From: Mesorhizobium sp. LHD-90
Lineage (GTDB): Bacteria; Pseudomonadota; Alphaproteobacteria; Rhizobiales; Rhizobiaceae
DNA length: 64,000 nucleotides
Direction: 5' to 3'
Assembly (NCBI RefSeq): GCF_030929505.1
Contig: NZ_JAVFVV010000026.1
Coordinates: 1-64,000, forward strand
The position numbers were made by a program, and so were the translations under genes. Under the pieces are notes generated by a model. The model saw only the letters and a program-made list of their open reading frames with translations, made no database searches and was not told the origin of the DNA. Positions 51,309 through 60,480 of the stretch are shown here, piece by piece. Within the stretch, counting starts at the first letter, position 1. Each line of letters opens with the position of its first letter.

Positions 51309-52169
51309 ATGGATCGGACGGCGGGTTTGATCAACGGCCTCATCGGCGTGGTGATCTTCAGCGGATCGCTGCCGGCGACACGCGTCGCCGTCATGCAGTT
51401 CGACGCTGTCTTCCTGACGGCCGCACGGGCGGCAATCGCCGGTGTGCTGGCGCTTTGCCTGCTGCTGGCGTTCAGGGAAAAGCGTCCGGCGCGGCGCGAC
51501 CTCGCATCGCTGATCGTCGTTGCCCTTGGCGTGGTGGTCGGTTTTCCCTTGCTGACGGCGCTGGCGCTGCGGCACGTCACGGCGGCGCACTCGATCGTCT
51601 TCATCGGATTGCTGCCGCTGGCGACCGCCATTTTCGGCGTCATCCGCGGCGGGGAGCGTCCGAGACCGGTGTTCTGGATTTTTTCCGTGCTCGGCAGCGC
51701 GTTGGTGGCGGGTTTTGCCCTGTCGCAGGGGTTGAGCGCATCGCCGGCCGGCGATGCGCTGATGCTGGCGGCGGTCGTCGTCTGCGGCCTGGGTTACGCA
51801 GAGGGCGCAAGATTGTCGCGCACGCTCGGCGGCTGGCAGGTGATCTCATGGGCGCTGGTGCTGTCGCTGCCGGTCATGGCAGCACTCACGTTTGCCGCGA
51901 TGCCGCCGACGTTCTCGGGCATAGAAATGCCTGCCTGGATCGGGCTGGCTTACGTCTCGCTGTTCAGCATGCTGATCGGCTTCGTGTTCTGGTATCGCGG
52001 CTTGGCGCAGGGCGGCATTGCCGCCGTCGGCCAGTTGCAGCTTCTGCAACCATTCTTCGGCCTGGCGCTGGCCGCGACGCTGCTGCACGAGCCGGTGACG
52101 ATGTCGATGGTTCTCGTGACCGTCGCGGTCATCGCCTGTGTGGCCGGCGCCCGAAAATTCGCGAGATAG
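51309..52169 (+). CDS. EamA-family (DMT) transporter
   Basis: A 286-residue inner-membrane protein with ten predicted helices in two EamA repeats (first repeat up to about 135, second from about 148). The signature FLTAARAAIAGVLALCLLLA is in repeat one, and VGQLQLLQPFFGLALAATLL with EPVTMSMVLVTVAVIACV in repeat two. EamA proteins export amino acids or other metabolites. Divergent MocR regulator and a palindrome suggest substrate-induced export, perhaps of an amino acid or amine. It starts at ATG 51309. Confidence 0.9.
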   Translation: MDRTAGLINGLIGVVIFSGSLPATRVAVMQFDAVFLTAARAAIAGVLALCLLLAFREKRPARRDLASLIVVALGVVVGFPLLTALALRHVTAAHSIVFIGLLPLATAIFGVIRGGERPRPVFWIFSVLGSALVAGFALSQGLSASPAGDALMLAAVVVCGLGYAEGARLSRTLGGWQVISWALVLSLPVMAALTFAAMPPTFSGIEMPAWIGLAYVSLFSMLIGFVFWYRGLAQGGIAAVGQLQLLQPFFGLALAATLLHEPVTMSMVLVTVAVIACVAGARKFAR

Positions 52170-52462
52170 GACGGGACGAGGACTTTTAGACCGTCCAGCG
52201 AGGCGCGCGTGCGCTTGCTTGCGACAGAACTTGCACGGTCATGGATCGTACAGGCACGCTCAGCGTTAGAGGGTCGTAGGTCGATAGGTTTTACCGCCCC
52301 ATCGAGCCGACGTTCCGAAGGGCCTTCGGGTTCGTATCTTCCGGATCTCCAGGTCGCGACGAAGTCCGCGGGACGAAACCGTCGCAGAATGGTTCAATCC
52401 GGGCGGACTTTGCTTTAGACTGGTCAGTGGCGGTGGAGGTTCGCACGGGAGGAGCATCAGTG

Positions 52463-53059
52463 ATGAGAAAGACCGTTCTCGCAGGGATCTTCGCCCTGTC
52501 AGCTTCAGCGTCGTTCGCCCAGACCAATTCTCCGCAGCAGCCGGCCGCACCTGAGTCGCCGACGGCTCCTGCGATCCAGACCGACGCTTCGCAACCGGGC
52601 GGTCCCGCCAATCTTTGCCAGGAATTGCTGGCTTTCATGAAGGCGCCTCCGCCCGAGCCGGCTACACCAGCGACTGCGGCCAAACCGGCTCCGGCGCAGC
52701 AGGGCACGACCGCCGCCAGCAATCCGGCCAAAGCCGAAGCCGGGACGGGGTCCGCGCAGAAGATCACCGGACAGGATGGCGTTGCAACCGACGCGCCGAA
52801 ACCGGCCAAGGACAACGCCGCCAGCGGATCGGCGACCAACGCGCCGCAGAAGGAGAGCAGGGCGGCGCCGTTGCCGCCCGCGGATGTCACGAGCACGCCG
52901 AAGGAAACTGTCCTGGACATGACTCGGGCGGAGGAACTCGCAACGGCCAACGACATCGCGCAATGCCAGAAGGTGGCTCGTGAAATGCGGGTGGCGGGTG
53001 TCGCCATGCCGCCGCCGCTGATTGCACTGGCCGCGCTCGATCTGCAATATCAGCAGTAG
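52463..53059 (+). CDS. Exported Ala/Pro-rich hypothetical protein
   Basis: A 198-residue protein with a signal peptide (MRKTVLAGIFALSASASFA) and a long disordered Ala/Pro/Thr/Lys-rich middle (about 40-145). A short helical end follows, with AQCQKVAREMRVAGVAMPPP and ALAALDLQYQQ. Two cysteines (in LCQELL and AQCQ) could pair. GGAGGAG lies about 12 bases upstream of ATG 52463; a GTG directly before it is possible. No known family recognised. Low-complexity periplasmic proteins of this type are common in Mesorhizobium. Confidence 0.75.
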   Translation: MRKTVLAGIFALSASASFAQTNSPQQPAAPESPTAPAIQTDASQPGGPANLCQELLAFMKAPPPEPATPATAAKPAPAQQGTTAASNPAKAEAGTGSAQKITGQDGVATDAPKPAKDNAASGSATNAPQKESRAAPLPPADVTSTPKETVLDMTRAEELATANDIAQCQKVAREMRVAGVAMPPPLIALAALDLQYQQ

Positions 53060-53190
53060 TCCGGTGCGCCGCCCGAAACGGCCACAGAGCAGCCGCAGCA
53101 AAAGGCGTCGCGCCGCCGAGACGAATTGAATCACATTACCCGGGCTCGTCCGTTCGACGGCCCGGTTCGGCAACAGGAAGGAGTGGCGGG

Positions 53191-53388
53191 ATGCGCATGA
53201 TCTTGACCGGAATTGTCGTTGCTGCCGTGATCGCCATCGGCGCCGGCTATCTTCTGCAAGCCCGGCAGGAGCCGGCGTGGCAGGCATTCAGCACCGAAAG
53301 CACGCGGGTGGGCGATCCCGGCCACAATCTGGTCGGGCAGAACTGGACGGGCGAGCCTACCGACGCCGCGGCCGAGACGGCGTCGTAG
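53191..53388 (+). CDS. 65-residue single-pass membrane/exported protein
   Basis: It begins MRMILTGIVVAAVIAIGAGY, a membrane helix or uncleaved signal, then a polar tail with STESTRVGDPGHNLVGQNW. AAGGAG lies 9 bases before the ATG. Short conserved proteins with this N-terminal helix and a DPGHNLVG-type tail occur in rhizobia, but I know no function. An IS630-type element inserted 66 bases after its stop, so any downstream co-transcribed gene would now be separated. Confidence 0.7.
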   Translation: MRMILTGIVVAAVIAIGAGYLLQARQEPAWQAFSTESTRVGDPGHNLVGQNWTGEPTDAAAETAS

Positions 53389-53469
53389 CAGTCTGCCATC
53401 GACAGACGCCTGCGGGTTCTCATACCAGGTGTTCATTTTCCTTGACCGTCGGCCTAAAGCACGTCGCGT

Positions 53470-54087
53470 TTAATTGGCCTCATATCCTGCTGCTTTGAAG
53501 AAATTCCGGCATTGGATGGGATCGAACAGATTGCAGATCTCCTTGAGTGCGTCGCAGATGGCATCGAAGGATCTGGCGGCCTTCTTCCTGAGCAGCGCCT
53601 TGAGCTTGGAGAAGGCCATCTCGATCGGGTTGAGGTCGGGCGAGTAGGCCGGCAGCGGCAGCAGCCAGGCGCCGCGCTGGCGCACCAGTTCGGCCGCCCG
53701 CTCGCTCTTGTGGAAGGCGACGTTGTCGAGAATGACGACGTCGCCCGGCTCGAGTTCGGGTGCGAGCTGGGTCTCGACATAGAGCTCGAAGCGGGCCTTG
53801 TTCATCGGCGCATCGACGATCCACGGCGCGATCATGCCGTGGCATCTCAGCCCGGCAATGAAGGTCTGTGTCTTCCAGCCGCCGAACGGCGCGGACGTCC
53901 GGTAGCGCTCGCTCCTGGGCGCCCAGCCGGTCCGCTTGGTCAGCCGTGTGTTGGTCGAGGTCTCGTCGATGAAGACGAGCCGTGTCAGGGCCTTGTCGAG
54001 GAAGGGCTTGCGCCGCTCCATCCAAAGCTCGCGGTCGTGCCGGATGTCGGGGCGCTGGTGCTCGCTCGCCCGGAGTGTCTTTTTTTG
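53470..54087 (-). CDS. IS630 transposase, second frame (DDE catalytic part)
   Basis: The catalytic part read after the -1 shift. RLVFIDETSTNTRLTKRTGW carries the first Asp, GDVVILDNVAFHKSERAAEL the second Asp and PAYSPDLNPIEMAFSKLKAL the Glu, so the DDE triad is complete. It has no start of its own near the junction; the frame opens upstream at 54168 but is only meaningful as a fusion with the first frame. Stop at 53470, 13 bases inside the left end. Confidence 0.88.
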   Translation of the reverse strand, partial: QKKTLRASEHQRPDIRHDRELWMERRKPFLDKALTRLVFIDETSTNTRLTKRTGWAPRSERYRTSAPFGGWKTQTFIAGLRCHGMIAPWIVDAPMNKARFELYVETQLAPELEPGDVVILDNVAFHKSERAAELVRQRGAWLLPLPAYSPDLNPIEMAFSKLKALLRKKAARSFDAICDALKEICNLFDPIQCRNFFKAAGYEAN

Positions 54088-54425
54088 TGACTGAAGCCCA
54101 GCCGGTGAAGCAAACGCGCCACGCTGGAGCGGTGCACCGTGACCCCGCGCCCTTCCAGTTCCACGCACAGCTCGTCGAGCGTCAGTTCGCCCGTCTCGTT
54201 CATGCGCCGACCCACGAATGCGGCGTGATCGGCGAGCTTGCCACCGCCGATCCCATGACCCTGGCGCCGCGGCGAGAGCGAACCCGTCTCGCGGCGCAGC
54301 TTCATCAAGTCGTTCACGAACTTCGGCGAGACCCGGAAATGACGGGACGCCTCCCGGTTGCTGTGGCCCTCGTCCACAAACGCCGCAACACGCTCACGCA
54401 ACGCCATCGGTAACGGCTTGGCCAT
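53985..54425 (-). CDS. IS630 transposase, first frame (helix-turn-helix part)
   Basis: N-terminal part of the transposase, beginning at ATG 54425 (MAKPLPMALRERVAAFVDEG) after GGGAGA. It contains the helix-turn-helix GHSNREASRHFRVSPKFVND and a second one, TGELTLDELCVELEGRG with HRSSVARLLHRLGFSHKK. Reading normally stops in this frame at 53985. Ribosomes or polymerase slipping -1 at 54080-54086 continue into the catalytic frame. Until the slip it specifies about 115 residues. Confidence 0.88.
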   Translation of the reverse strand: MAKPLPMALRERVAAFVDEGHSNREASRHFRVSPKFVNDLMKLRRETGSLSPRRQGHGIGGGKLADHAAFVGRRMNETGELTLDELCVELEGRGVTVHRSSVARLLHRLGFSHKKRHSGRASTSAPTSGTTASFGWSGASPSSTRP

Positions 54426-54570
54426 CGCGGTTCTCCCTTCGAACCACAATGAATCACCAAACCGCCAAAACCGGAATCCTGAATCTACAAAAGCGAGACG
54501 TGCTTTAAACGGCACAGCAATCGGCTTTCTTCGTCAGATTATCCTCCTCGCCTGCGGCGAGGCGAGGAGG

Positions 54571-54719
54571 CAGCACCCCCTCACCGGCCCTTCGGGCCAC
54601 CTCTCCCCCTGCCTGGGGGAGAGGGCGCCGGCCGCAAGCTTGGCGCCAATCGCTGAAGCTCCTCACCTCTTCCCCGGGCAGGGGGAGAGGTGGCCCGAAG
54701 GTCCTGTGAGGGGGGGCTG
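54571..54719. repeat. Long palindromic intergenic element (copy c)
   Basis: Left arm (about 54571-54622) and right arm (about 54665-54719) are inverted copies containing CTCACCGGCCCTTCGGGCCA-like and GGGGGAGAGG stretches. It lies just past the 3' end of the formate dehydrogenase gamma gene and beside the IS end, so it may act as the operon's terminator. Related to elements at 15071-15216 and 44076-44240. Confidence 0.8.
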
Positions 54720-54733
54720 TCGAGACGGATAGG

Positions 54734-55756
54734 CTACTCGGCCGGTTCGGGTCTGGCCCGCGGCGGCACCTTTGGCTCGGCCTTCGCCTGCTCCTTCGCC
54801 ACCCAGACGCTGTGATGCTCCTTCGCCCAGTTCAGATCGACGGTGCCCGATCCCATCGCGTCATAGGCGCCCTCCATGCCGAGCGTGCCGATATAGATGT
54901 GGGCGATGATGACCGCGATCATCAAGACGCCGACTGTCGCATGGACATACTGCGCCATCTGCATGCCGTTGACGTCGGCGAAGGAGAACGGGAACAGCAT
55001 GAGAATGCCCGTCGCCGACAAGGCGATTCCACCCAGAACGACCGCCCAGAAGATGAGTTTCTGGCCCGTGTTGAAGCGCGCCGCCGGCGGATGCGTCCTG
55101 TTCGATTTGTCGAACATTCCGCCGCCGGTCTTGAGCCAATTCGCGTCGTAGCGGTCCGGAAGATTGTCCCATACCCAAGCAACCAGGATGACCAGGACGC
55201 CGAGCATGAAGGCCCAGGCCACGAAGTCATGCGCGTATTTCGCCCAGACCGACCAGGTGGAGAACGCCTCCGGCCCGATGAGCGGCATCAGCAACCGCTT
55301 GCCGAAGATGAAGTTCAGACCGGTGATGGCAAGGACGATGAAGGCCGCAGCCGTGGTCCAATGGGCGAGCCGTTCGATCGCGTTGAAGCGCAGGATCCTG
55401 ATTCCCGATTCACCCGCCAGGGTGCGGATGCGGCCCCGGAAGAAGTAGAACAGCGCGAGCAGGAGCAGCATGCCGAGGATGGCGATGCCGCCGATCCACG
55501 GCAGCGCGCCCTCGTGGAAGCCGCGATAGTCGCGCCCCTGCGGCTGCTGCAGGGTCGCGGCTTTCCCGTCCGGGATGGAGACGCGGCCCTGGATCTTGTT
55601 CAGTTCGTCGAGAAGCTGCTGCTCGTTCACGGCCTGGGCGGTCGGATTGCTGCCGGATGCCTCCTGCGCCCCCGAGGGAAGGATCAGCAGCCCGAAAGCC
55701 AGGATGAACATCGCGACAGCCGGCGCGACCAGTCGACCAAGATTCCAGACCTGCAT
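54734..55756 (-). CDS. Formate dehydrogenase subunit gamma (cytochrome b556)
   Basis: The 340-residue membrane anchor and di-haem cytochrome b that passes electrons from formate to quinone. A signal-like first helix (to about 30), an extracytoplasmic segment, then four main helices (about 95-115, 145-165, 190-215, 250-280 and 290-315 region) carry the haem histidines, for instance ERLAHWTTAAAFIVLAITGL and AQYVHATVGVLMIAVIIAHI. I start at ATG 55756 (MQVWNLGRL) with GGAGGA upstream. Last gene of the formate dehydrogenase cluster; a palindromic repeat follows. Confidence 0.92.
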   Translation of the reverse strand: MQVWNLGRLVAPAVAMFILAFGLLILPSGAQEASGSNPTAQAVNEQQLLDELNKIQGRVSIPDGKAATLQQPQGRDYRGFHEGALPWIGGIAILGMLLLLALFYFFRGRIRTLAGESGIRILRFNAIERLAHWTTAAAFIVLAITGLNFIFGKRLLMPLIGPEAFSTWSVWAKYAHDFVAWAFMLGVLVILVAWVWDNLPDRYDANWLKTGGGMFDKSNRTHPPAARFNTGQKLIFWAVVLGGIALSATGILMLFPFSFADVNGMQMAQYVHATVGVLMIAVIIAHIYIGTLGMEGAYDAMGSGTVDLNWAKEHHSVWVAKEQAKAEPKVPPRARPEPAE

Positions 55757-55903
55757 TTCTCCGTCCTCCCTGGGGCGGTTGACGTTCTCGCTTGGATGCC
55801 TGCAACGGCGCTTTGACCGCTTCGCGCCCAACTTCGGTTCCGGCTCCCGAAAGCCTGATCCAACCCTAGTTCGCTTCGGTGCGACAGCGGGCCTGCTTCA
55901 CCG

Positions 55904-56500
55904 TCAGATCGCGACCGTCTCCCGATAGGCAGTCTGCCAGCCCCACGCGCCGGAGCCGTAGCCGCGCTGCGTCACCCGTTCCTTGTAGATGGCCGCGATG
56001 ATCTCGCCGTCTCCGGCCAGCAGCGACTTGGTCGAGCACATTTCGGCGCAGAGCGGCAGCTTGCCTTCGGCCAGCCGGTTGGCGCCGTATTTGGCGTATT
56101 CGGCCTCTGTGGAATCCGGCTCGGGGCCGGCAGCGCAGAAGGTGCATTTGTCCATCTTGCCGCGCGAGCCGAAATTGCCGACGCGTGGGTATTGCGGCGC
56201 GCCGAACGGGCAAGCGTAGAAGCAATAGCCACAGCCAATGCAGAGATCCTTCGAGTGCAGGACCACCGCGTCGGCGGTCGTGTAGAAGCAGTCGACCGGA
56301 CAGACGGCCGCGCAGGGGGCGTCGGTGCAGTGCATGCAGGCCATCGAGACCGAGCGTTCGCCTGGCTTGCCGTCATTGATGGTGACGACGCGGCGCCGGT
56401 TTATCCCCCACGGCACGTCGTGCTCGTTCTTGCAGGCGGTGACGCAGGCATTGCACTCGATGCAGCGGTCGGCGTCGCAAAGGAACTTCATTCTGGCCAT
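55904..56500 (-). CDS. fdh3B: Formate dehydrogenase subunit beta (four-cluster ferredoxin-like)
   Basis: The 198-residue electron-transfer subunit. Four groups of cysteines for [4Fe-4S] clusters are visible: DRCIECNACVTACKNEH, CMHCTDAPCAAVCPVDC, KDLCIGCGYCFYACPFG and KCTFC...CAEMC. It has no signal peptide and is exported as a complex with the Tat-tagged alpha subunit. It lies between alpha (15 bases upstream) and gamma (147 bases downstream). Confidence 0.94.
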   Translation of the reverse strand: MARMKFLCDADRCIECNACVTACKNEHDVPWGINRRRVVTINDGKPGERSVSMACMHCTDAPCAAVCPVDCFYTTADAVVLHSKDLCIGCGYCFYACPFGAPQYPRVGNFGSRGKMDKCTFCAAGPEPDSTEAEYAKYGANRLAEGKLPLCAEMCSTKSLLAGDGEIIAAIYKERVTQRGYGSGAWGWQTAYRETVAI

Positions 56501-56515
56501 TGTCGGTCCCTCCCT

Positions 56516-59437
56516 CTACGCCGCCGCGATCTGACACAGCGTGACCTTCGGCTCCTGCATTCCCGTCACCGGGTCGTAGCCGTAGGTGGTGATGGTGTTG
56601 ACGCTTTCGCCGAGCACGTAGGGATCGGTTCCCTCCGGATAGTTGGCGCGCATGTCGACGCCCTGGAACCAGCCGCCGAAGTGGAAAGGCATGAAGGCGA
56701 CGCCCTTGCCGACGCGCTCGGTCACCAGCGCCTTAACCCTGGCCTTGGAGTTGTTCTCCGCTCCGTTCACCCAGACCCAGGCGCCGTCGCCGATGCCGCG
56801 CTCCGACGCATCGGCCGGGTTGATCTCGACGAACATGTCCTGCTGCAACTCGGCCAGCCATCTGTTCGACCGGGTTTCCTCGCCACCGCCCTCGTATTCG
56901 ACGAGCCGGCCGGAGGTGAGGATGATCGGGAAGGACTTGGCGATGCCCTTGTCCACCGCCGCCTTCTGCACGCTGAAGCCGATGTTGGGCAGCCGGAACT
57001 GCTTGGCGTCGGGATAGGTCGGGTACTTCGCGACCAGATCCACCCTCGGCGTGTAGATCGGCTCGCGGTGGATAGGCACCGGGTCGGGCAGGTTCCACGC
57101 GACCGCGCGCGCCTTGCCGTTGCCATAGGGGTGGCAGCCGTGGCTGAGCGCGACGCGCTGGATGCCGCCCGACAGGTCGGTCGACCACGACACCTTGCCG
57201 ATACCGCCCATGTCGTCGCCGATCGTCTGGATGACGCCGCGTTCTTCCGGGGTCAGATCCGTGTCCCAGCCGAGTTTCTGGAGCACGGCCATGGTGAACT
57301 CCGGATAGCCGTCGGTGAGTTCGGAGCCCTCCGTATAGGAGCCTTCGGCGAGAAGCGTTTCGCCATTCCGTTCAACGCCGAAGCGGGCGCGGAACGGGCT
57401 GCCGCCATCCATGACGTGGCGGCCGGTGCTGTAGAGATTTGGGCTTCCAGGGTGGCGGATCTCCGGCTTGCCCCAGCACGGCCAGGGCAGGCCGTAATAG
57501 TCGCCGCCGACCTCCGGATCGTCCTTCGGCGCACGCAAGGTGACCAGATCGAATTTGTGCTGGTTCTTCATATGCGCCTTGAGCCGCTCAGGCGACTGGC
57601 CGCAATAACCCGTTGACCAACTGCCGCGGTTCATCTCGCGCAGGATGTCCTCGGGCACCGGCCGATCGCCTTCGACCGCGATCTTCTTGAACATCCAGTC
57701 GGCGAGACCGAGCTTCTGCGACAGCAGGTATAGGACCTGGTAATCGTCCTTCTGCTCGAAACTCGGCGGGACAATCTGCTCGCCCCACTGAAGCGACCGG
57801 TTGGAGGCGACGCGCGAGCCAGAGGTTTCGAACTGGGTGCAGACCGGCAGCAGGTAGGTGCCGTCCTTGCGCCCCGCCTGCACCGCCAGCGACGCCCATG
57901 TGGTTGGATGGGGGTCGGCGACGACGAGCAGTTCCAGGCCCGCCAGGCCCTTCACCGAATCCGGGATTCGGGTGATGCTGTTGCTGGCATGGCCCTGGAC
58001 GAACATCGCCTTCATGATGTCGGGCTGCTGGACGTCCTCCTTGGGCAGCGTCACCGAATCGAACCACCGGGTCAGCGGGATGCCGGGGGTTTCCATCAGA
58101 TCCTTGGACCCGAACTGGCCGAGGAGATCCTCATAGGGAATCTCCCAGACCCGCGACCAGTGCTTCCAGGCGCCTTCCGTAAGCCCGTAGTAGAAGGGGA
58201 GCGTGACGACATCGAGCCCGATGTCGGTCGCGCCCTGCACGTTGTCGTGGCCGCGGAAGATATTGGCGCCGGTGCCCGGCTTGCCGATGTTGCCGGTGGC
58301 GAGGCAGAGGATGCAGCTTGCGCGGGTATTGGCGGTGCCGACAGTATGGTGCGTCTGTCCCATGCACCAGATGATCGTCGACGGCTTCTGCGTGGCGAAC
58401 ATCTCGGCCACGCGCTTGACCTGATCGCCGGGCACCCCGGTGATCTGCTCCACCTCGTCCGGTGTGTATTTGGCGACTTCCTTGCGCACCTCGTCCATGC
58501 CGTAGACGCGCTGCGCGATGAACTCCTTGTCCTCCCAGCCATTCTCGAAGATGTGCCAGAGCATGCCCCAGAGGAGCGCGATGTCGGTGCCGGACCGGAA
58601 GCGCACATATTCGGTGGCGTGCGCGGCGGTGCGGGTGAAGCGCGGGTCGATGACGATCAGGTTGGCGTTGTTGAGCTCCTTGCCCTCGAGCAGGTGCTGC
58701 ATCGCAACCGGATGCGCCTCGGCCGGATTTCCGCCCAGGACAAGCATCGTCTTGGAGTTTCGGATGTCGTTGTACGAGTTGGTCATCGCGCCGTAGCCCC
58801 AGGTGTTGGCTACGCCGGCAACCGTCGTCGAGTGGCAGATGCGCGCCTGGTGATCCTGGTTGTTGGTTCCCCACAGCGCCGCGAGCTTACGGAAGAGATA
58901 GGTGCCTTCGTTGGAAAACTTCGCCGATCCCATCCAGTAGACGGATTCCGGCCCGGACTTCTCGCGAATTTCGAGAAGCTTGTCGCCGATGCCGTTGATC
59001 GCCTCGTCCCAGGTGATGCGCTCCCATTGCCCGCCGGTCAGCCGCATCGGGTATTTGAGGCGCCGGTCGCTGTGCACCAGCTCGCGCACGCTGGCGCCCT
59101 TGGCGCAATGCGAGCCGCGGTTGAACGGGCTGTCCCACGAGGGCTCCTGACCGGTCCAAACGCCGTTCTGGACCTCGGCCGTGACGGTGCACCCGACCGA
59201 GCAATGCGTGCAGATGCTTTTCTTCAGCTCGATCGGCACGCCAGGCTGCGGCGCGCTGATCGCCTCGGCCTGCCTGACGGTGCCGAGCTGCAACGCGCCG
59301 ACCGCCGCCATGCCGCCGACGACGAGGCCCGACCGGCGCAGGAACGTCCGGCGGTCCATCGGCGCCGACGCCGGGTTGCCCATGATGGCCTGAAGTTTCG
59401 TGTGGCTCGCCTGTCCATTTTTCCGCTTCGTCAGCAT
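56516..59437 (-). CDS. fdhA: Formate dehydrogenase subunit alpha (molybdopterin/tungstopterin enzyme)
   Basis: A 973-residue catalytic subunit oxidising formate to CO2 at the periplasmic side. A twin-arginine signal (DRRTFLRRSGLVVGG) is followed by the [4Fe-4S] motif ICTHCSVGCTVTAEV with the fourth Cys in GSHCAKGAS. The metal ligand is a Cys in QARICHSTTVAGVAN, so this is the cysteine rather than the selenocysteine form. His follows it, as required. The C-terminal MGD-binding domain (FPIILTSGRLVEY, ending VTGMQEPKVTLCQIAAA) is complete. The start at ATG 59437 has GAGGA upstream; ATG at MDRRTF is a shorter option. Confidence 0.96.
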   Translation of the reverse strand: MLTKRKNGQASHTKLQAIMGNPASAPMDRRTFLRRSGLVVGGMAAVGALQLGTVRQAEAISAPQPGVPIELKKSICTHCSVGCTVTAEVQNGVWTGQEPSWDSPFNRGSHCAKGASVRELVHSDRRLKYPMRLTGGQWERITWDEAINGIGDKLLEIREKSGPESVYWMGSAKFSNEGTYLFRKLAALWGTNNQDHQARICHSTTVAGVANTWGYGAMTNSYNDIRNSKTMLVLGGNPAEAHPVAMQHLLEGKELNNANLIVIDPRFTRTAAHATEYVRFRSGTDIALLWGMLWHIFENGWEDKEFIAQRVYGMDEVRKEVAKYTPDEVEQITGVPGDQVKRVAEMFATQKPSTIIWCMGQTHHTVGTANTRASCILCLATGNIGKPGTGANIFRGHDNVQGATDIGLDVVTLPFYYGLTEGAWKHWSRVWEIPYEDLLGQFGSKDLMETPGIPLTRWFDSVTLPKEDVQQPDIMKAMFVQGHASNSITRIPDSVKGLAGLELLVVADPHPTTWASLAVQAGRKDGTYLLPVCTQFETSGSRVASNRSLQWGEQIVPPSFEQKDDYQVLYLLSQKLGLADWMFKKIAVEGDRPVPEDILREMNRGSWSTGYCGQSPERLKAHMKNQHKFDLVTLRAPKDDPEVGGDYYGLPWPCWGKPEIRHPGSPNLYSTGRHVMDGGSPFRARFGVERNGETLLAEGSYTEGSELTDGYPEFTMAVLQKLGWDTDLTPEERGVIQTIGDDMGGIGKVSWSTDLSGGIQRVALSHGCHPYGNGKARAVAWNLPDPVPIHREPIYTPRVDLVAKYPTYPDAKQFRLPNIGFSVQKAAVDKGIAKSFPIILTSGRLVEYEGGGEETRSNRWLAELQQDMFVEINPADASERGIGDGAWVWVNGAENNSKARVKALVTERVGKGVAFMPFHFGGWFQGVDMRANYPEGTDPYVLGESVNTITTYGYDPVTGMQEPKVTLCQIAAA

Positions 59438-59444
59438 GGCGTCC

Positions 59445-59654
59445 TCACTTCTTCAAGGGGTAGCTGTTCACGCGGTAGAAGGCCTTGACGTGATCGGTCT
59501 CCTGGTAGCGCGCCCGCATCTCGTCCGCGCCGGGGTCGTAGGCCTGCGCCTCTTGCGGCGTGAGCGCCACCGCGGCCACGGCGGTCGTGGAGGCTCCGCC
59601 GAAAGCTCGAAGGAAGTTGCGGCGGCTGAGTACTGTCCCTGGCGTTTCCCGCAT
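59445..59654 (-). CDS. Small Tat-signal protein of formate dehydrogenase clusters
   Basis: A 69-residue protein that is mostly a twin-arginine signal (TVLSRRNFLRAFGGASTTAV) plus about 30 mature residues (EMRARYQETDHVKAFYRVN). It lies 7 bases before the alpha subunit gene. Such mini-proteins regularly precede fdh genes in proteobacteria and may be an extra small subunit or help assembly; no function is settled. GGGAGG lies upstream of the ATG. Confidence 0.88.
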   Translation of the reverse strand: MRETPGTVLSRRNFLRAFGGASTTAVAAVALTPQEAQAYDPGADEMRARYQETDHVKAFYRVNSYPLKK

Positions 59655-59706
59655 CTTTCATCCTCCCTGTGTGCCGGCGCGGTCATGTCGCGCGGCCGGC
59701 CCGTTT

Positions 59707-60378
59707 TCACGCGCTTCGTCGCGCCTCCATGGCGAAGGCTTCCGCCTCGATGTCGACGAATATCCGGCCCAGCGAACCGACGGCGCGGTAGAATTCCGCC
59801 GCGGCGGCATCCTCCAAATCGGCGAAGAAGCGTCCCGCCCATGGAGCGACGTGGCGCACGTAGAAGTCACGTTCGTCGCCGGCCGAGACCGCGAAGCGGC
59901 CGCCGGCGAAGCCGCTCATGATCTCGCAGAGCGTGCCGATGTGATCCTCCGGGTCGAAATGGCCATCGGTGCGTTCGAGGCCCAAACGCTTCATGTCGCC
60001 GCGCAGCCGGGCGAGCGGCCGTTCATTGAGGAAGCCGGTCAGGTAGTATGAGGCGTAGGGAAGCAGTTCGCCTCGCCCGACGCCGATGAAGAGCTCGAAA
60101 TACTCACGCTTGAGTGAATCGGCGGAGGCCGATGCCGCTGCCTGTGCCAATACCGCGTGAGCGACACCGAGCGGCGTATCACGGCTGCCTTGCAATTGTG
60201 CGATTTGCTTTAGCAGGACCGCGTCCGGCGCGACGAGCAGGAGCGAGGCAAGCAGAGCATATTCGTCCGCTCGTGCGCGATCGACGTCTTCGACATCATC
60301 TGCCCCGGCGTCGACGGCCGGAGCATTGGTGCCGCCCGACATCGCAATTGCCTGGTCCAGGGCCAAGTCCGGGTTCAT
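59707..60378 (-). CDS. TorD/DmsD-type molecular chaperone
   Basis: A 223-residue helical chaperone expected to guard the Tat signal or cofactor insertion of the alpha subunit. Typical TorD features are RADEYALLASLLLVAPDAVL, REYFELFIGVGRGELLPYAS and EDHIGTLCEIMSGFAGGRF, ending with FADLEDAAAAEFYRAVGSLG. GAGG lies 6 bases before ATG 60378. The next gene downstream is the small Tat protein, and upstream is the DUF3306 gene. Confidence 0.9.
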   Translation of the reverse strand: MNPDLALDQAIAMSGGTNAPAVDAGADDVEDVDRARADEYALLASLLLVAPDAVLLKQIAQLQGSRDTPLGVAHAVLAQAAASASADSLKREYFELFIGVGRGELLPYASYYLTGFLNERPLARLRGDMKRLGLERTDGHFDPEDHIGTLCEIMSGFAGGRFAVSAGDERDFYVRHVAPWAGRFFADLEDAAAAEFYRAVGSLGRIFVDIEAEAFAMEARRSA

Positions 60379-60480
60379 TTTTAACCTCGACCGTGGCACC
60401 CAAGATTGGGTGGACTCATACTACCCCCACCTCGACCGATTGCAACAGTCTATGGACAAAAACGACCGGCCCGGGCCGCA

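Larger units (their letters stand above)
53457..54505 (-). mobile_element. IS630-type insertion sequence, 1049 bp, apparently complete
   Basis: Terminal inverted repeats AAGCACGTCGCG (left) and AAGCACGTCTCG (right, read inward) differ by one base. Both ends are flanked by TA (53455-53456 and 54506-54507), the hallmark target duplication of IS630/Tc1-type elements. It encodes a transposase in two frames joined by a -1 frameshift at seven A residues. All parts look intact. Confidence 0.93.
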
